Part shown: positions 37,096 to 46,858 of the stretch, one piece after another | Position numbering within the stretch: the first letter of the stretch is position 1 | Layout: every line of letters begins with the position of its first letter | From: Erythrobasidium yunnanense | Lineage: Eukaryota > Basidiomycota > Cystobasidiomycetes > Erythrobasidiales > Erythrobasidiaceae | Assembly (NCBI GenBank): GCA_001600175.1 | Contig: BCJC01000001.1 | Span: 4,511,652 to 4,575,651, forward strand | Length of the DNA: 64,000 bases | Reading direction: 5' to 3' | Translations under genes and position numbers: made by a program | Notes under the pieces: generated by a model | Told to the model about the DNA's origin: nothing | Databases searched by the model: none | The model's input: only the letters and a program-made list of their open reading frames with translations

Positions 37096-37108
37096 TTTTT
37101 TTTTTTTT
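37096..37108 (+). repeat. Homopolymer T13
   Basis: A run of 13 T residues, 290 bp before the permease start. Poly(dA:dT) tracts exclude nucleosomes and are common in fungal promoters. Confidence 0.8.
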
Positions 37109-37192
37109 GTTGGAATGGATCTACTTCTCACGGCGGCCGGCTTTTGCCACCCGAAAGGATTGGCTTTGGCTCTTGGCAACTGCTCCGACTGC

Positions 37193-37198
37193 CTTATC
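37193..37198 (-). promoter_or_regulatory. GATAAG element 2 upstream of amino-acid permease
   Basis: CTTATC on the plus strand, about 200 bp before the permease start; the distance is typical for a functional GATA-factor site. Confidence 0.4.
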
Positions 37199-37350
37199 TG
37201 CACATGATACGTAAGAGCCAAGCGTCATGATACAGGTATTCACCCTGGTGGAGCCCAGACATCCAATATCATGGCAGCATGTAACTGGAATCCGGGTTAT
37301 CTCTGAAGCTTTGTCCTTTTGGAACTCTTTCTTCCTTCCTTCTTGACTTT

Positions 37351-37356
37351 CTTATC
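37351..37356 (-). promoter_or_regulatory. GATAAG element 3 upstream of amino-acid permease
   Basis: CTTATC inside a pyrimidine-rich leader about 45 bp before the permease start. It may be chance in a CT-rich stretch, since it lies where the 5' untranslated region is expected. Confidence 0.3.
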
Positions 37357-37400
37357 TTCTTCCTTCCTCTTCTCCTTCTTCCTGACATCCACCCGGGAAG

Positions 37401-39722
37401 ATGGCTGACTTTGACGATAAATCCAAGTTCGCCTCTGGCGCCGACATCGATGTGTCGACCGTCCAGAAGCGCCAACCGGCCTACGATCCTATGCAGGAAA
37501 GCCGATTGACCAGACTCGGTCTTTCCTGGGAGTCTTTCAAGAGGGCTCCAGGCTCAACTGGCGGTCAGATCGTCCATGGTCGCGAACATATGGACCCGGA
37601 ACATCAGGACGACAGTAAGGAGTCTCATTCCACGGAAAGTCGATAGTCTCTCACATGGACATTGCAGACCCGATGCTCCAGCAACAGATGAAAACCCGTC
37701 ATCTAAATATGATTGCCGTAGGAGGCAGTATTGGTACCGGTCTTTTCATCGGTTCCGGTAGCGCTCTGCGACGAGGTGGTCCAGCTGGTAAGTCTGAAAT
37801 TATGTCTTTGCCAATGATATCTTCCGCTAACGGGAGGCTCTCCAGCTCTTATCATCGATTTCTCCATCATGGGTATCATGTTGCTCAATACTTGTCAGGC
37901 TATCGGTGAGATGGCTATGTAAGTTCGATCCGTCAGTACTAGTGCACTGCGATCACAGCTGACCCCACTTCTGCAGTATGTATCGTGCGTACAGTTTCAA
38001 CGATCAATCAAGAATTTAGACTAACCGGCATGATTGTAGCCGTCTCTGGTGGTTTCTATACTCTGGTTTCTCGTTTCGTTGACCCAAGTTGGGGTTTCGC
38101 TATGGGATGGGTAAGCAAGCTAACTCGGCAGATTGCGTCAGGTGTACTAAAATATGTTCTCCAGAACTACGTGTTCCAATGGGCTGTTGTCTTACCTCTT
38201 GAAGTCAGTATACTGGTCAGAACTAAAGCAATTGACTGACAAACTGTTTCAGCTCGTCGCTGCCTCCTTTACTTTGCAATTCTGGGATACCAACGGAACG
38301 GTCAATGTCGCTGTCTGGATGACCATCTTCGCTCTAATCATCATCATTGTTAATCTCTTCGGCTCCTTGGGATTCGCCGAGGAAGAGTGAGTACAGTGAG
38401 CTTTGATGTATGCAAGCCAGCTAACGACTCTCGCTAGATTCTGGTCATCTTGCCTCAAACTTACGGTCATCTTCATCTTCATCTTTGCTTCCTTGGTGTT
38501 TGTCCTCGGTGGTGGCCCTAGCGATGGAGCATATGGCCAGTACTACGGAGCGCGCCACTATTACGACCCAGGCGCATTTGCGAACGGGTTCAAGGGAGTG
38601 TGCGCTGTCTTCGTGACGGCTGCATTCAGTTTCGCCGGTACCGAGTTGGTCGGATTGGCTGCGACTGAACACCCCAATCCCAGAAAGGCCCTGCCGTCCG
38701 CCATCAAGATGACTTTCTGGCGTATCAGTTTCGTCTTCATCCTTTCTCTCATCTTTGTCGGTCTTCTCGTCCCCTACAACGATGAGCGACTCGTCGGAGG
38801 CAGCTACGATGCAAACACCAGTCCTTTCGTCATTGTGTTCACCTCCGCTGGGGTCCCAGTCCTCCCTCACATTGTCAATGCTACGATCACCATCTCCGTT
38901 CTATCCATCGGTATGTCCTGCGTATATGCTGGAAGCAGAACCCTCTTGGCTCTCGCCGAACAAGGATATGCTCCCAAGTTCTTCACCTACGTCGATAAGG
39001 CAGGCCGACCGCTGTGGGCTGTACTAGCAATCATTGCATTCTTCCCGATCTGTAAGCTGGCTTTGAGGCATGCTGATCTGGTCCTTTACTGACACGATCA
39101 CCTCTAGCATACTGCCAGACTGCTCCTGATATCGGTACCACCATCTTCGACTGGCTTTTGGCATTGAGCGGTTTGAGCACCATCTTCGTAAGCTTTGTTG
39201 GGCGTATCTGCTTCCACCCTGGCTGATGGTTTTCTCGCAGACATGGCTCAGTATCAACATCGCTCACATTCGATTCCGTCAAGCCTGGAAGGCTCAAGGA
39301 CACTCCACGGATGAGCTACCCTTCCGAGCTCTCGGAGGCGTCTATGGCTCCATGTTTGGTGCTACGGTTCTCATTCTTGTCCTGATCGCCCAATTCTACA
39401 TTGCTCTGTTCCCAATTGGCGGAACTGGATCTTCTTCAGAGAGAGTAGAAGCCTTCTTCCTATCCTATCTGGCCGCTCCGATCCTCATCATGTTCTATAT
39501 CATCGGATACGCCTGGAAGCGAGCTGGTCCACGCAAGACAAGTGAAATAGATCTAGTAACTGGCCGCAAGTGCTTCGAAACAGCTGAAGAACTAAATGCA
39601 TGGGTAAGTCGTGCGCAACGAGTTGCAGCATGCCGAGAAAGCTGACCATCCTTGTTTTTTAGCGCGCGAGAACCAAGGAATGGTCCTTGCCCAAGCGTAT
39701 CGTTCACAAGCTCTTCCTATAG
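37401..39722 (+). CDS. Amino-acid permease (APC superfamily, YAT family)
   Basis: Plasma-membrane amino-acid/proton symporter of the fungal Gap1-like family. Eleven exons: 37401-37614, 37668-37787, 37846-37918, 37977-37984 (8 nt), 38040-38110, 38165-38203, 38253-38386, 38438-39051, 39108-39187, 39241-39603 and 39663-39722, giving 591 residues. Family signatures: [20 protein letters not shown] at TM1, [18 protein letters not shown] (rebuilt by the 8-nt exon), [59 protein letters not shown] and the tail [15 protein letters not shown]. The polar N-terminus carries Lys residues suitable for ubiquitin control. Three GATAAG elements upstream suggest nitrogen regulation. Confidence 0.94.
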
Positions 39723-40145
39723 GTAACACACATGTTTCGTACTTGTCTATACTTCGTATATATCCAAGTGCGTGAACGGCTTGTCAAAAAGTAGCTATAG
39801 CAGGTGGAGCGTTGTGCCCGCTAGGGTAATATAGGCGAGTAGACTATCGCGGCACGACGGCGTAAGTCAAAGTAACGGAATAACGTTTATCAACACATGC
39901 ATTGCAAAGCATTTTCGGGTTATAGCAAACGCCGCCAGCTATCTACAACGTTTCCCTTTAGCAAATCCTCAAATCACATAAAGGACGCTCTGTGTACATT
40001 CTCTTGACTTCCATCGTATGAATCAATCCCTCTTCGAGCTTTACCTTCCATGTTTCATTTCGACCGTTAATGACCCCGGTAGGCGCGGGCACGCTCCACT
40101 ACAAACCAGATTCTGGATACATAATGGCGTTAGTCCTGAGCACAG
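39723..40145. other. Intergenic region between convergent genes
   Basis: About 420 bp between the ends of the permease and PUF genes. No coding signal seen. Confidence 0.5.
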
Positions 40146-43100
40146 CTATTTCTGCGACCTTGCGCACCTGCTACCATGCTTTGACCCTTTCAAGGTGACT
40201 CCATGTCGGCGGATTGCTTCCACTAGTAGCTCCTTTAGCTCTAAAGGTGCAGAGGTCAACAGCAGCGTGACCATCTGACTGCCATTCGCATTCTGGCATA
40301 TCGAGATGACTGCAGGGCGTCCACTGAGGCTAGCGATTAGCCGGCTATCGCAGGTGGTCGGAGTGGATTGACCCACGCTGAGGCATCGCAAATTTGCTTG
40401 ACATAGTCTTGCACAACTGCAGAAGTCATGCCTGCCACCTTCACCATCTTCTCGCTGTGGTGACCCGTCTTTCAGTAACGCTCTCCGCCGCCTGTGGTTG
40501 TCGCTTACATTGCTTTCGCTCCATACTGATCTTGCGAAATCGTGACAGCCGAGGTCAGAAGTATGTTGAAGATCTGCTCCCGCTCTTCGCTCTGTATAGT
40601 CGGAGTCAGAATCGACGTGCCAAGGCAGATATCTCGTTTACCTGGCCATGCTCGATCAGGCTGTTCCACCGTGCAATCAGCTTGTGTGGGCGAAAATGAA
40701 GTGCTGAACTTACTGTAATACGACAAAAGTAGCCCACTGACTACCGCAAAGCTCCACAGTGCTATTTATAAGGGATTCCACAATGCTTTGCTTCTCTTGC
40801 GCAGGCCAATTTTCGAGAATAGCCTGACATAGAAGACTGCCTGTCTCGTCCATGGCGATGCTCGGCCAGTCTTTGACTTCTTTGAGTGCTTTGTACAGGT
40901 TTGCAGCTGGCGTAGGACTAGCAAGCAACTTGGACCAGACATGCCCCGACGATTTGCTATTTACGATATCAGTATCTGAAGGTAGGTGTCCACGTCAAAG
41001 AGACCCACTGAATGAGTGTCTTTGGGTTTCTGCTAAGCCTGTGCATATGTGTCAGCGAGCCCCTCCAACTGCTTGAATAGCGATGGCCACTTACTCAGCT
41101 ACTACAGTTTGATCGAAACCTTCGACCAGGTCAAGTGCCTTCTGCACTACGTGAGATCCATAAGTGTCGCATGACATAGCAGCCAGGCTCCCATGCATAT
41201 GGCTGGCGATTGTGCGTTGCTGATGCTCGTCGCCAAGGTCAAGGCATCGCGATATGACTGCAACAGAATGTCCTTCAGCAACGATGCATCCGCTCGAACG
41301 GTTAGCACTTACTGAAGTTTCCGAATCTGCGAAAGAATCGTCAGCTTGGAAGTCCGCACATAGCGAAAGCAGGAGACACACCTATTCGTGATTAGAGGAG
41401 CTGAGTGAGGCATGATGCTATTGATGATCTGAGAACGCTTCCCAGCATCACTGCAGCTCTTCAGCTTTTGCTGTAGGAAGATGCTGGCTTGCTGATCGTT
41501 CCTATCGAGGATTAAACGGATGATACCCTGTGTGGGAGTATGAGCCAAATTCTTGGCTATGCTATACCCACGCTACTTACCGCATAGTCGACATGAGCGT
41601 GATCTTGTAGTAGCATTCGATAGTTGGGTTGACCGCCATTGCGCTGAATCGTGCCAATTCAATCTGCTGGAAATATGCTTCCTATGTTCAAGGTCAATCT
41701 TACCTCGTAGTCTTGGAGAACAACGCCCGAAGCGCTAGCGAGAGCATGAAAAGGTCGATTATAAGATTGAGAAGCTGTAGATGAAGCTGACGAGGCAGGA
41801 GCATATGCCGAGGATGTAGATGCTCGGCTTCTCCCCGATGGATGCATGTCCGTAGATCTAGCAGAGTGAGCCCCGGTGCTCTGAGCATGCGGTCTGCCAG
41901 GCATAGCGGCGGCTTGTCGAGGCGTATATGATTCCACTACTTTACCCAACCAAATCAGTATCTGTACAGTATGTCCTATATTCGCGTAAAGGTCATACTC
42001 ACTGTTGTGAGGACCTCTGGCGCCTGGCGCTGCTTGATGAGAAGGCATGTAATGCTTGTAATCGTTTTGTTGATGTGAAGAGTGAACGAGGTGGCTAGCA
42101 GAGACAGATCCTTCTTGTTCGTAATTGTGTATATTTGAAGCCGATGTAGGAAGTACCGGGCTTTCTCGCATCTGACGGCCGGCAGAGCTTCCTGAGCCAG
42201 CAAGGCCGGTTGAAGTGGATATGGTCAGGCCTGGTCGTCTGCTTTCTCTTCCACCAGCTGACGTTTGTGAATTATAGGCGTTGTCTCGAAGCCTGTCTAA
42301 TTCCGCAGCTTGTCTATCTATTTCTCTGTTCTGTCTTTCGATATCGCGTCTTTGAGATTGTTGTTCGTGTGAGATGTGGTCGACTTTGTCTGTCAATCGA
42401 TCGATGGCGTTGAGTATGGCCTGTAAATAATCTGGTTGATGTGCTTGATAGCTGATCAACAACCACGAGTAAGCAATTATCGAGCTCGAGAATAAGGATA
42501 CTCACGATGATCCTTGCAGTAGGCTTCCCCTTGTAGTGTTGTGTCTGTCCCTCCAGGGGATGTCCTATGTTACAAGAAAGTCAGCAATGGGAGCTTTGGC
42601 AGCGATTAGATCAGCTTACTGCGGGCGAAGACAAGTATGGGCCCGCTCCAGACGAGCCTCTCGAGTCAGGAAGGGAAGCCATGCTATCGTGTCTACTAAT
42701 GCTTGCATTGGATGGAGCAGCAGCAGTGCGGGAGCGGTATCGCTGAGGAGCTCCAGGAGCCATGTTGAACCTTGTCTCGAAAGGTGAAGGTGTTTTTGCG
42801 GCATCTACCTCTTCTTCCTCTTCTTCTTCGGACCCGAAAGACGAGTTTTGGTATTTTCTCAGAAATGCAGAGACCGGGGATTCTTGCTTGGATCTGCGTG
42901 GCTCTCGATCAGACTGAAGAGGAATGCTGCCTTGTCTAGCTCGGTAAGATGGTAGTTTGACGGAAGCTGGATGATCAGGAAGAGGTGAGACTCTGAAAGA
43001 AGCGTCGTAGCCAGAGTCATCCGGCCAATCTTGCTGATAGCGGAAGCCAGGCTGTTGAGTGCGGAATTCTTCGTAACTATCACCATCTTCTGAAAGAGGA

Positions 43101-43798
43101 GGAAATCTGAAAGTATCGGGATGTTCTGTGTTTTGTATTTGTGTATCTTCTGGATGCATGAAGAAGCCAGTTCCTTCGGTCATCGAGACTCGAAGGGCTT
43201 GAAGAGGGTCTGCACCTAGAGCAGCAGCAGTTGATGTACCAGGGTCATTTTGATCCGATATTCCGTGCTTCAGACGATGTGTACGAGGGGATTCAGTCTC
43301 TGTATCGAAGAAATGAGAGTACTGCTTGTGAGCTGCAGGAGAAAGCATGTTGGAAGCAGGGTGTCCTGCGGCTTCTGAAGATGACGAAGAGCTGGAAGAG
43401 AGGATTGAGCGAGATGGTTGACTACGATCTGCGTTGTTTGGAGTGTTGGGCAGAGCTCCTATATGGAAAGTTGGAGGAAAAGCTGGCTGAACTCGATTGC
43501 TGGGGCGCTGCTCGTTTGGGTCACGTTCATACTGAATGGTACGCTTCTCTGGTGTTTTGGGTAGACTGGAAGTAGACATTGATGTGCGGAGAAACGAAGG
43601 ACGGCGTTCTGTGTCCAGCCTTGACGAGGTGGAGCTTGTGACGGAGGGAGTTCTCGACGGATCTGGCTCGAGCTCGTACGATGCGTGTTCATCTTCATGA
43701 GTTTCGGTAGCAGTCGAAGAAGCACGTGAAGCAGCTGTTGACGGTCTGCCGGTGTATTCTGCAGGAGCTCGTCGCAGCTCTCTTTCGTTTGCAGCCAT
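40146..43798 (-). CDS. PUF (Pumilio) RNA-binding protein
   Basis: Sequence-specific mRNA 3'-UTR-binding repressor of the PUF family. Fourteen exons: 42620-43798, 42506-42564, 42003-42451, 41704-41939, 41581-41643, 41382-41527, 41313-41326 (14 nt), 41095-41257, 41009-41038, 40714-40956, 40642-40660 (19 nt), 40509-40591, 40377-40454 and 40146-40323, giving 979 residues. The first 600 or so residues are disordered, rich in Ser, Pro and Gln, with a short coiled coil. The repeat domain shows NDQQASIFLQQKLK, MPHSAPLITNRFGNF, AMSCDTYGSHVVQKALDLV, IHKSSGHVWSKLL, CGSQWATFVVLQHLIEHG, DQYGAKAIEKMVK, CQNANGSQMVTLLL and LKGSKHGSR. Several repeat joins depend on tiny exons. Confidence 0.9.
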
Positions 43799-44151
43799 GG
43801 TTTGTGAGTTTATATAAGCAAATGAGCGAGGACTTAGCGAGTGTGCGACCAGAAGGAGAGAACGAGTTGAAAGAAAGGAAAGAGACAAAAGAGAAAGAAA
43901 GAAAGAAAGAAGAGGATGGGGAGGGAGGAGAAGAAGAGGAAGTGATCGGGGTCGCCACCAGATGGGACTAGCTTGGGAGGGTATACAACGAGAAAGAAGA
44001 GGTAGATAGGGTATGAGATATGTATCTTAAGAGGATGATGATGGTGATACTGACAACAAATCTTCTATGGAAGCCAAATGGCTTTTTGACAGATTAAATA
44101 CTATTCGATAAGCTGTATGCAGATGAACGGAGCTATGGTGACTGTATAATA
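43799..44151. other. Intergenic region with polypurine leader
   Basis: About 350 bp between the PUF gene start and the stop of the yapsin-like protease gene. The part next to PUF is a purine tract on the plus strand (listed separately). Nothing coding is seen. Confidence 0.5.
43869..43943 (+). repeat. Polypurine tract (GAAA/GGA-rich)
   Basis: About 75 bp almost purely A and G on the plus strand, with GAAA tandem units at 43890-43910. On the coding (minus) strand it is a CT-rich stretch 70-145 bp before the PUF start codon, as expected for a fungal promoter or leader. Confidence 0.7.
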
Positions 44152-46417
44152 CTATAATAATGCACGCATGATTGTCCATGATAACAGAAGAGCACTCGGA
44201 AGACGCCAATCGAGCGGGATTGTCAGGGAGCTTGCAGAGACTGCAGCAATTGTAGAGAGAGATTGAGGCGAGTTGCCATTAGCAAAGACGGCAGCTGGAG
44301 AGGCGGTAGGGAAGAGAGGAGAGCCGGTGCTGAAACCGGTAAGTCTGGCTGAAGGACCGCCGATAATGACGGAAGGAAGAGTAGCAGCAGAGCTGGCGAA
44401 AGAAGACTGATCAGACTTGATTTGATTGTCTGTTGCTGCTAGGAGAGCAGGTGAGAGCTGCGCAAAGCCGACAGACGCTGTAGGAGCGAAGCGGTACACG
44501 CTGTTGTGAAACGAACGTCAGCATATCTACCTTGCTGAATGAGCAAAGGAAACGTACGAGTAGACATTCTTCAGGAAAGCACCGCCAATGACCCAGCTGA
44601 TGACAGCCGCTGAGCCGGGAGAAAGATTTAGGTCGAAGAACGCTCCCAGGCATTGATCACCGCTAAAGACTCCCAGATCCAGGTCGACTGAAGACATATT
44701 GTAGGTCTAAAGAAAGGGAGCTCTCAGCTTGACATAGGATTGACAGAATAAGCTTCCACCTACTACGTTACCGAAAGTAAAGCCGATGTTGACGGAAGCA
44801 TTGCAAGGATACGTATAGTATCCTTCGAAGTCCCCATCAAGAGCATATGCTCCTCCTATTTGTTCGTATATGCCTTGAACGACTTCAGCAGGCCCGCCGA
44901 TAAGCGTTGTCCCAGTATCAATAGCCACATTCGGCAAACCGAGATTCGTAAGGTTTTGATCATTGATCGAAAGACCAGATAGGGGAACGACCCAGTATGA
45001 CTCGCTTCCAAGGGGTATGTCGACATAGTTCACATCGCCAATGTAGCTCTGATTCGACAGCGTTCCCAAGGTGAAGATACCACTGGCAGAAGGGTCAGTG
45101 AACCCGATAGCCCTGGATCGTATGGAACTGCTGGACTCACCCAAATTGCGAGCTGGTAGGCATAGTAGAATTGATAAATCGGGTGAGATAGAAGGAAAAG
45201 CCATAAAAGTCGAAAGCGGAAGCATTCTGAAGCATAAGGTCTTGCCAGAAGGGCATTGCAGAAGAAGCCGAAAGTCTAGGCCAGCCGAGTCCTTTGTGAT
45301 ATGTACGGTCAATACCGTTTTTCAAGGTCGCTATATTTGCAGCTCACCCATGATTCCGGAAGCGTTTCCAGCAATGAGAGGATCGCTGACTATGTCACAG
45401 ACAGCAAAGCTTTGGTTGCTTAACGTATGGCCAGCGAGAGTCACTGTATCATTCCACATAAAGCCTGAAGCAGTGCCCTGTAATCGTACTTATCGTTAGT
45501 CTACATTCGCCTTTCTAGGGCGTGCAGGGAGACTGACCATTCCATACTGTATAGCAAAACCAGTATCGTTGAAAATGCCAGAGGTGGAAAGGTTGGTCGC
45601 AAAGGTGGTGGCATTTAGACAGGCGGCAGAGGTACAGTTGCTATCAACGAGCCAGAAGTCTGCTGAGCCGGTGTCGAGAAGGACGTTCTGAAGGCGGAGT
45701 ACTTTGATGAATACCGATGGTGGGAGATAGCTGATCTGAAGAAGCGACCTACAAACTGCTGCGGCGGAGTTCCAACGAGAATAGGCGCCTGTGAGCAAGT
45801 CAGAATCAGCCAGAGCTTCACTCTCACAGTTTCACAGTCTACCCACGTAATATTCACTACATCAGGCCAATATCGGAGAGAGAAAGAATAGCATGTCAGC
45901 CCACATCTCCTCGAGAAAGCGATCTTCCCACTGACAGATCTCGCTCATAGTTGGTCAGATTGGTGTATCCAGTAGTAGGAGTGGTAGGAAGCAGAGGTAT
46001 AGGTGTTGCAGTTGGCAGTGATGTCGATGCATTCCGCAGCGATGTCACGATGGCGTTCGAAGTTGCTGACCCAGCAAGCCCAGTCCTCGACGTCGAGGTA
46101 GTTCTTCTGTAGCTCGTACTACTCCTCCTACTTGTCGTTGTTGTTCTGCTTGAATAGTACGTATTGCTGCCGCTGCCTTCGCCGTTGTTTTCTTGCCTCT
46201 TCAGCGGACCCAGCTTCTGCGAGCTGTCGCTATCGCTGCCACTGCTTCCATAGCGATTGTGTACTTTGCTCTTCTCGCTGAGCGCCCATTTCCGAAGCTG
46301 CGAGCTGCCAGCTCCTGCCTGATTCTGCTGTCTTCGGACTAAGTTGATTTCGAAGCTATTGGCGAGCAGCGACGCTGCAGCTGCAAGTACCAGCCAGTAA
46401 TGGATCCATAAGGTCAT
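44152..46417 (-). CDS. Yapsin-like GPI-anchored aspartic protease
   Basis: Secreted pepsin-family endopeptidase, probably held at the cell surface. Nine exons: 45936-46417, 45847-45856 (10 nt), 45753-45788, 45538-45687, 45348-45477, 45141-45291, 44767-45082, 44558-44706 and 44152-44500, giving 590 residues. A signal peptide (about residues 1-22, WLVLAAAASLLANS) precedes a Ser/Thr/Arg-rich propart, then LEYYAPILVGTPPQQF, first active site LLDTGSADFW (Asp about 181), SGIMGLGWPR, second active site AIDTGTTLIGGP (Asp about 375) and WVIGGAFLKNVYSVY. Many N-x-S/T sites, a Ser-rich stalk and a C-terminal hydrophobic end fit GPI anchoring. The 10-nt exon is needed to form the DLEYYAP strand. Confidence 0.9.
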
Positions 46418-46858
46418 GTCGCGGAAGTCATAGGTACCGAGCTGGGAGGCGGTCGCTTTAGCGTGAAAGAGACGTCAATTATGCAAGTTGTAGCGAGCAA
46501 GTAGGGTCAACATTCGAGATGAAGATAATTGATCATTACAATTGTAGCTTGTCGACGTAAGGCATAAGCTATCTACACAGAGGGGAAGGAAGAGGAGGGA
46601 CGGAAGAGCCTGGTTTGCGAAGACCAGGACCCGCATATTAATGAGAGAGATAATTATATAACCAAGCATTGCACAATTACACTTCTAGCGTTCCGTCTTG
46701 TATTCGCTTGTCTTCAGACTTGTTCACTCGGAATATGAATTCGAGTCGGAGGCCTTCTAAAGATCCACGTTTCTGGTCGACAAACGATACCGCCCAGTCG
46801 AGGTAGAGACGAAACTGACCTCAGCACCCTCCAAACTCTATGGCTCCTTGCAAGCCCT
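46418..46858. other. Intergenic region
   Basis: About 440 bp between two minus-strand genes, presumably the protease promoter and the 3' flank of the CBM protein gene. Short open frames here have no recognisable content. Confidence 0.5.

Larger units (their letters stand above)
35887..37400. other. Long upstream region of the amino-acid permease, no gene seen
   Basis: The longest stretch without a called gene, 1.5 kb in a window where neighbours are often under 300 bp apart. Open frames on the minus strand (35936-36354) overlap each other, have no recognisable motif and lack consistent introns. It holds three CTTATC (GATAAG) elements and a T13 run, listed separately, so a regulatory region is the simplest reading. 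A non-coding RNA or a fast-evolving small gene cannot be excluded. Confidence 0.5.

Noticed and set aside
41940-42002. Reading the 63-nt segment in the PUF gene as coding
   Set aside because: It is free of stops and a multiple of three, but has a GTGAGT donor, an ACTGAT branch site and an AG acceptor, and codes an odd hydrophobic stretch inside a polar region, so I treat it as an intron.
43231-43575. 114-residue open frame on the plus strand within the PUF gene
   Set aside because: It overlaps the long first PUF exon and looks like a chance frame opposite Ser/Pro/Glu-rich coding sequence.
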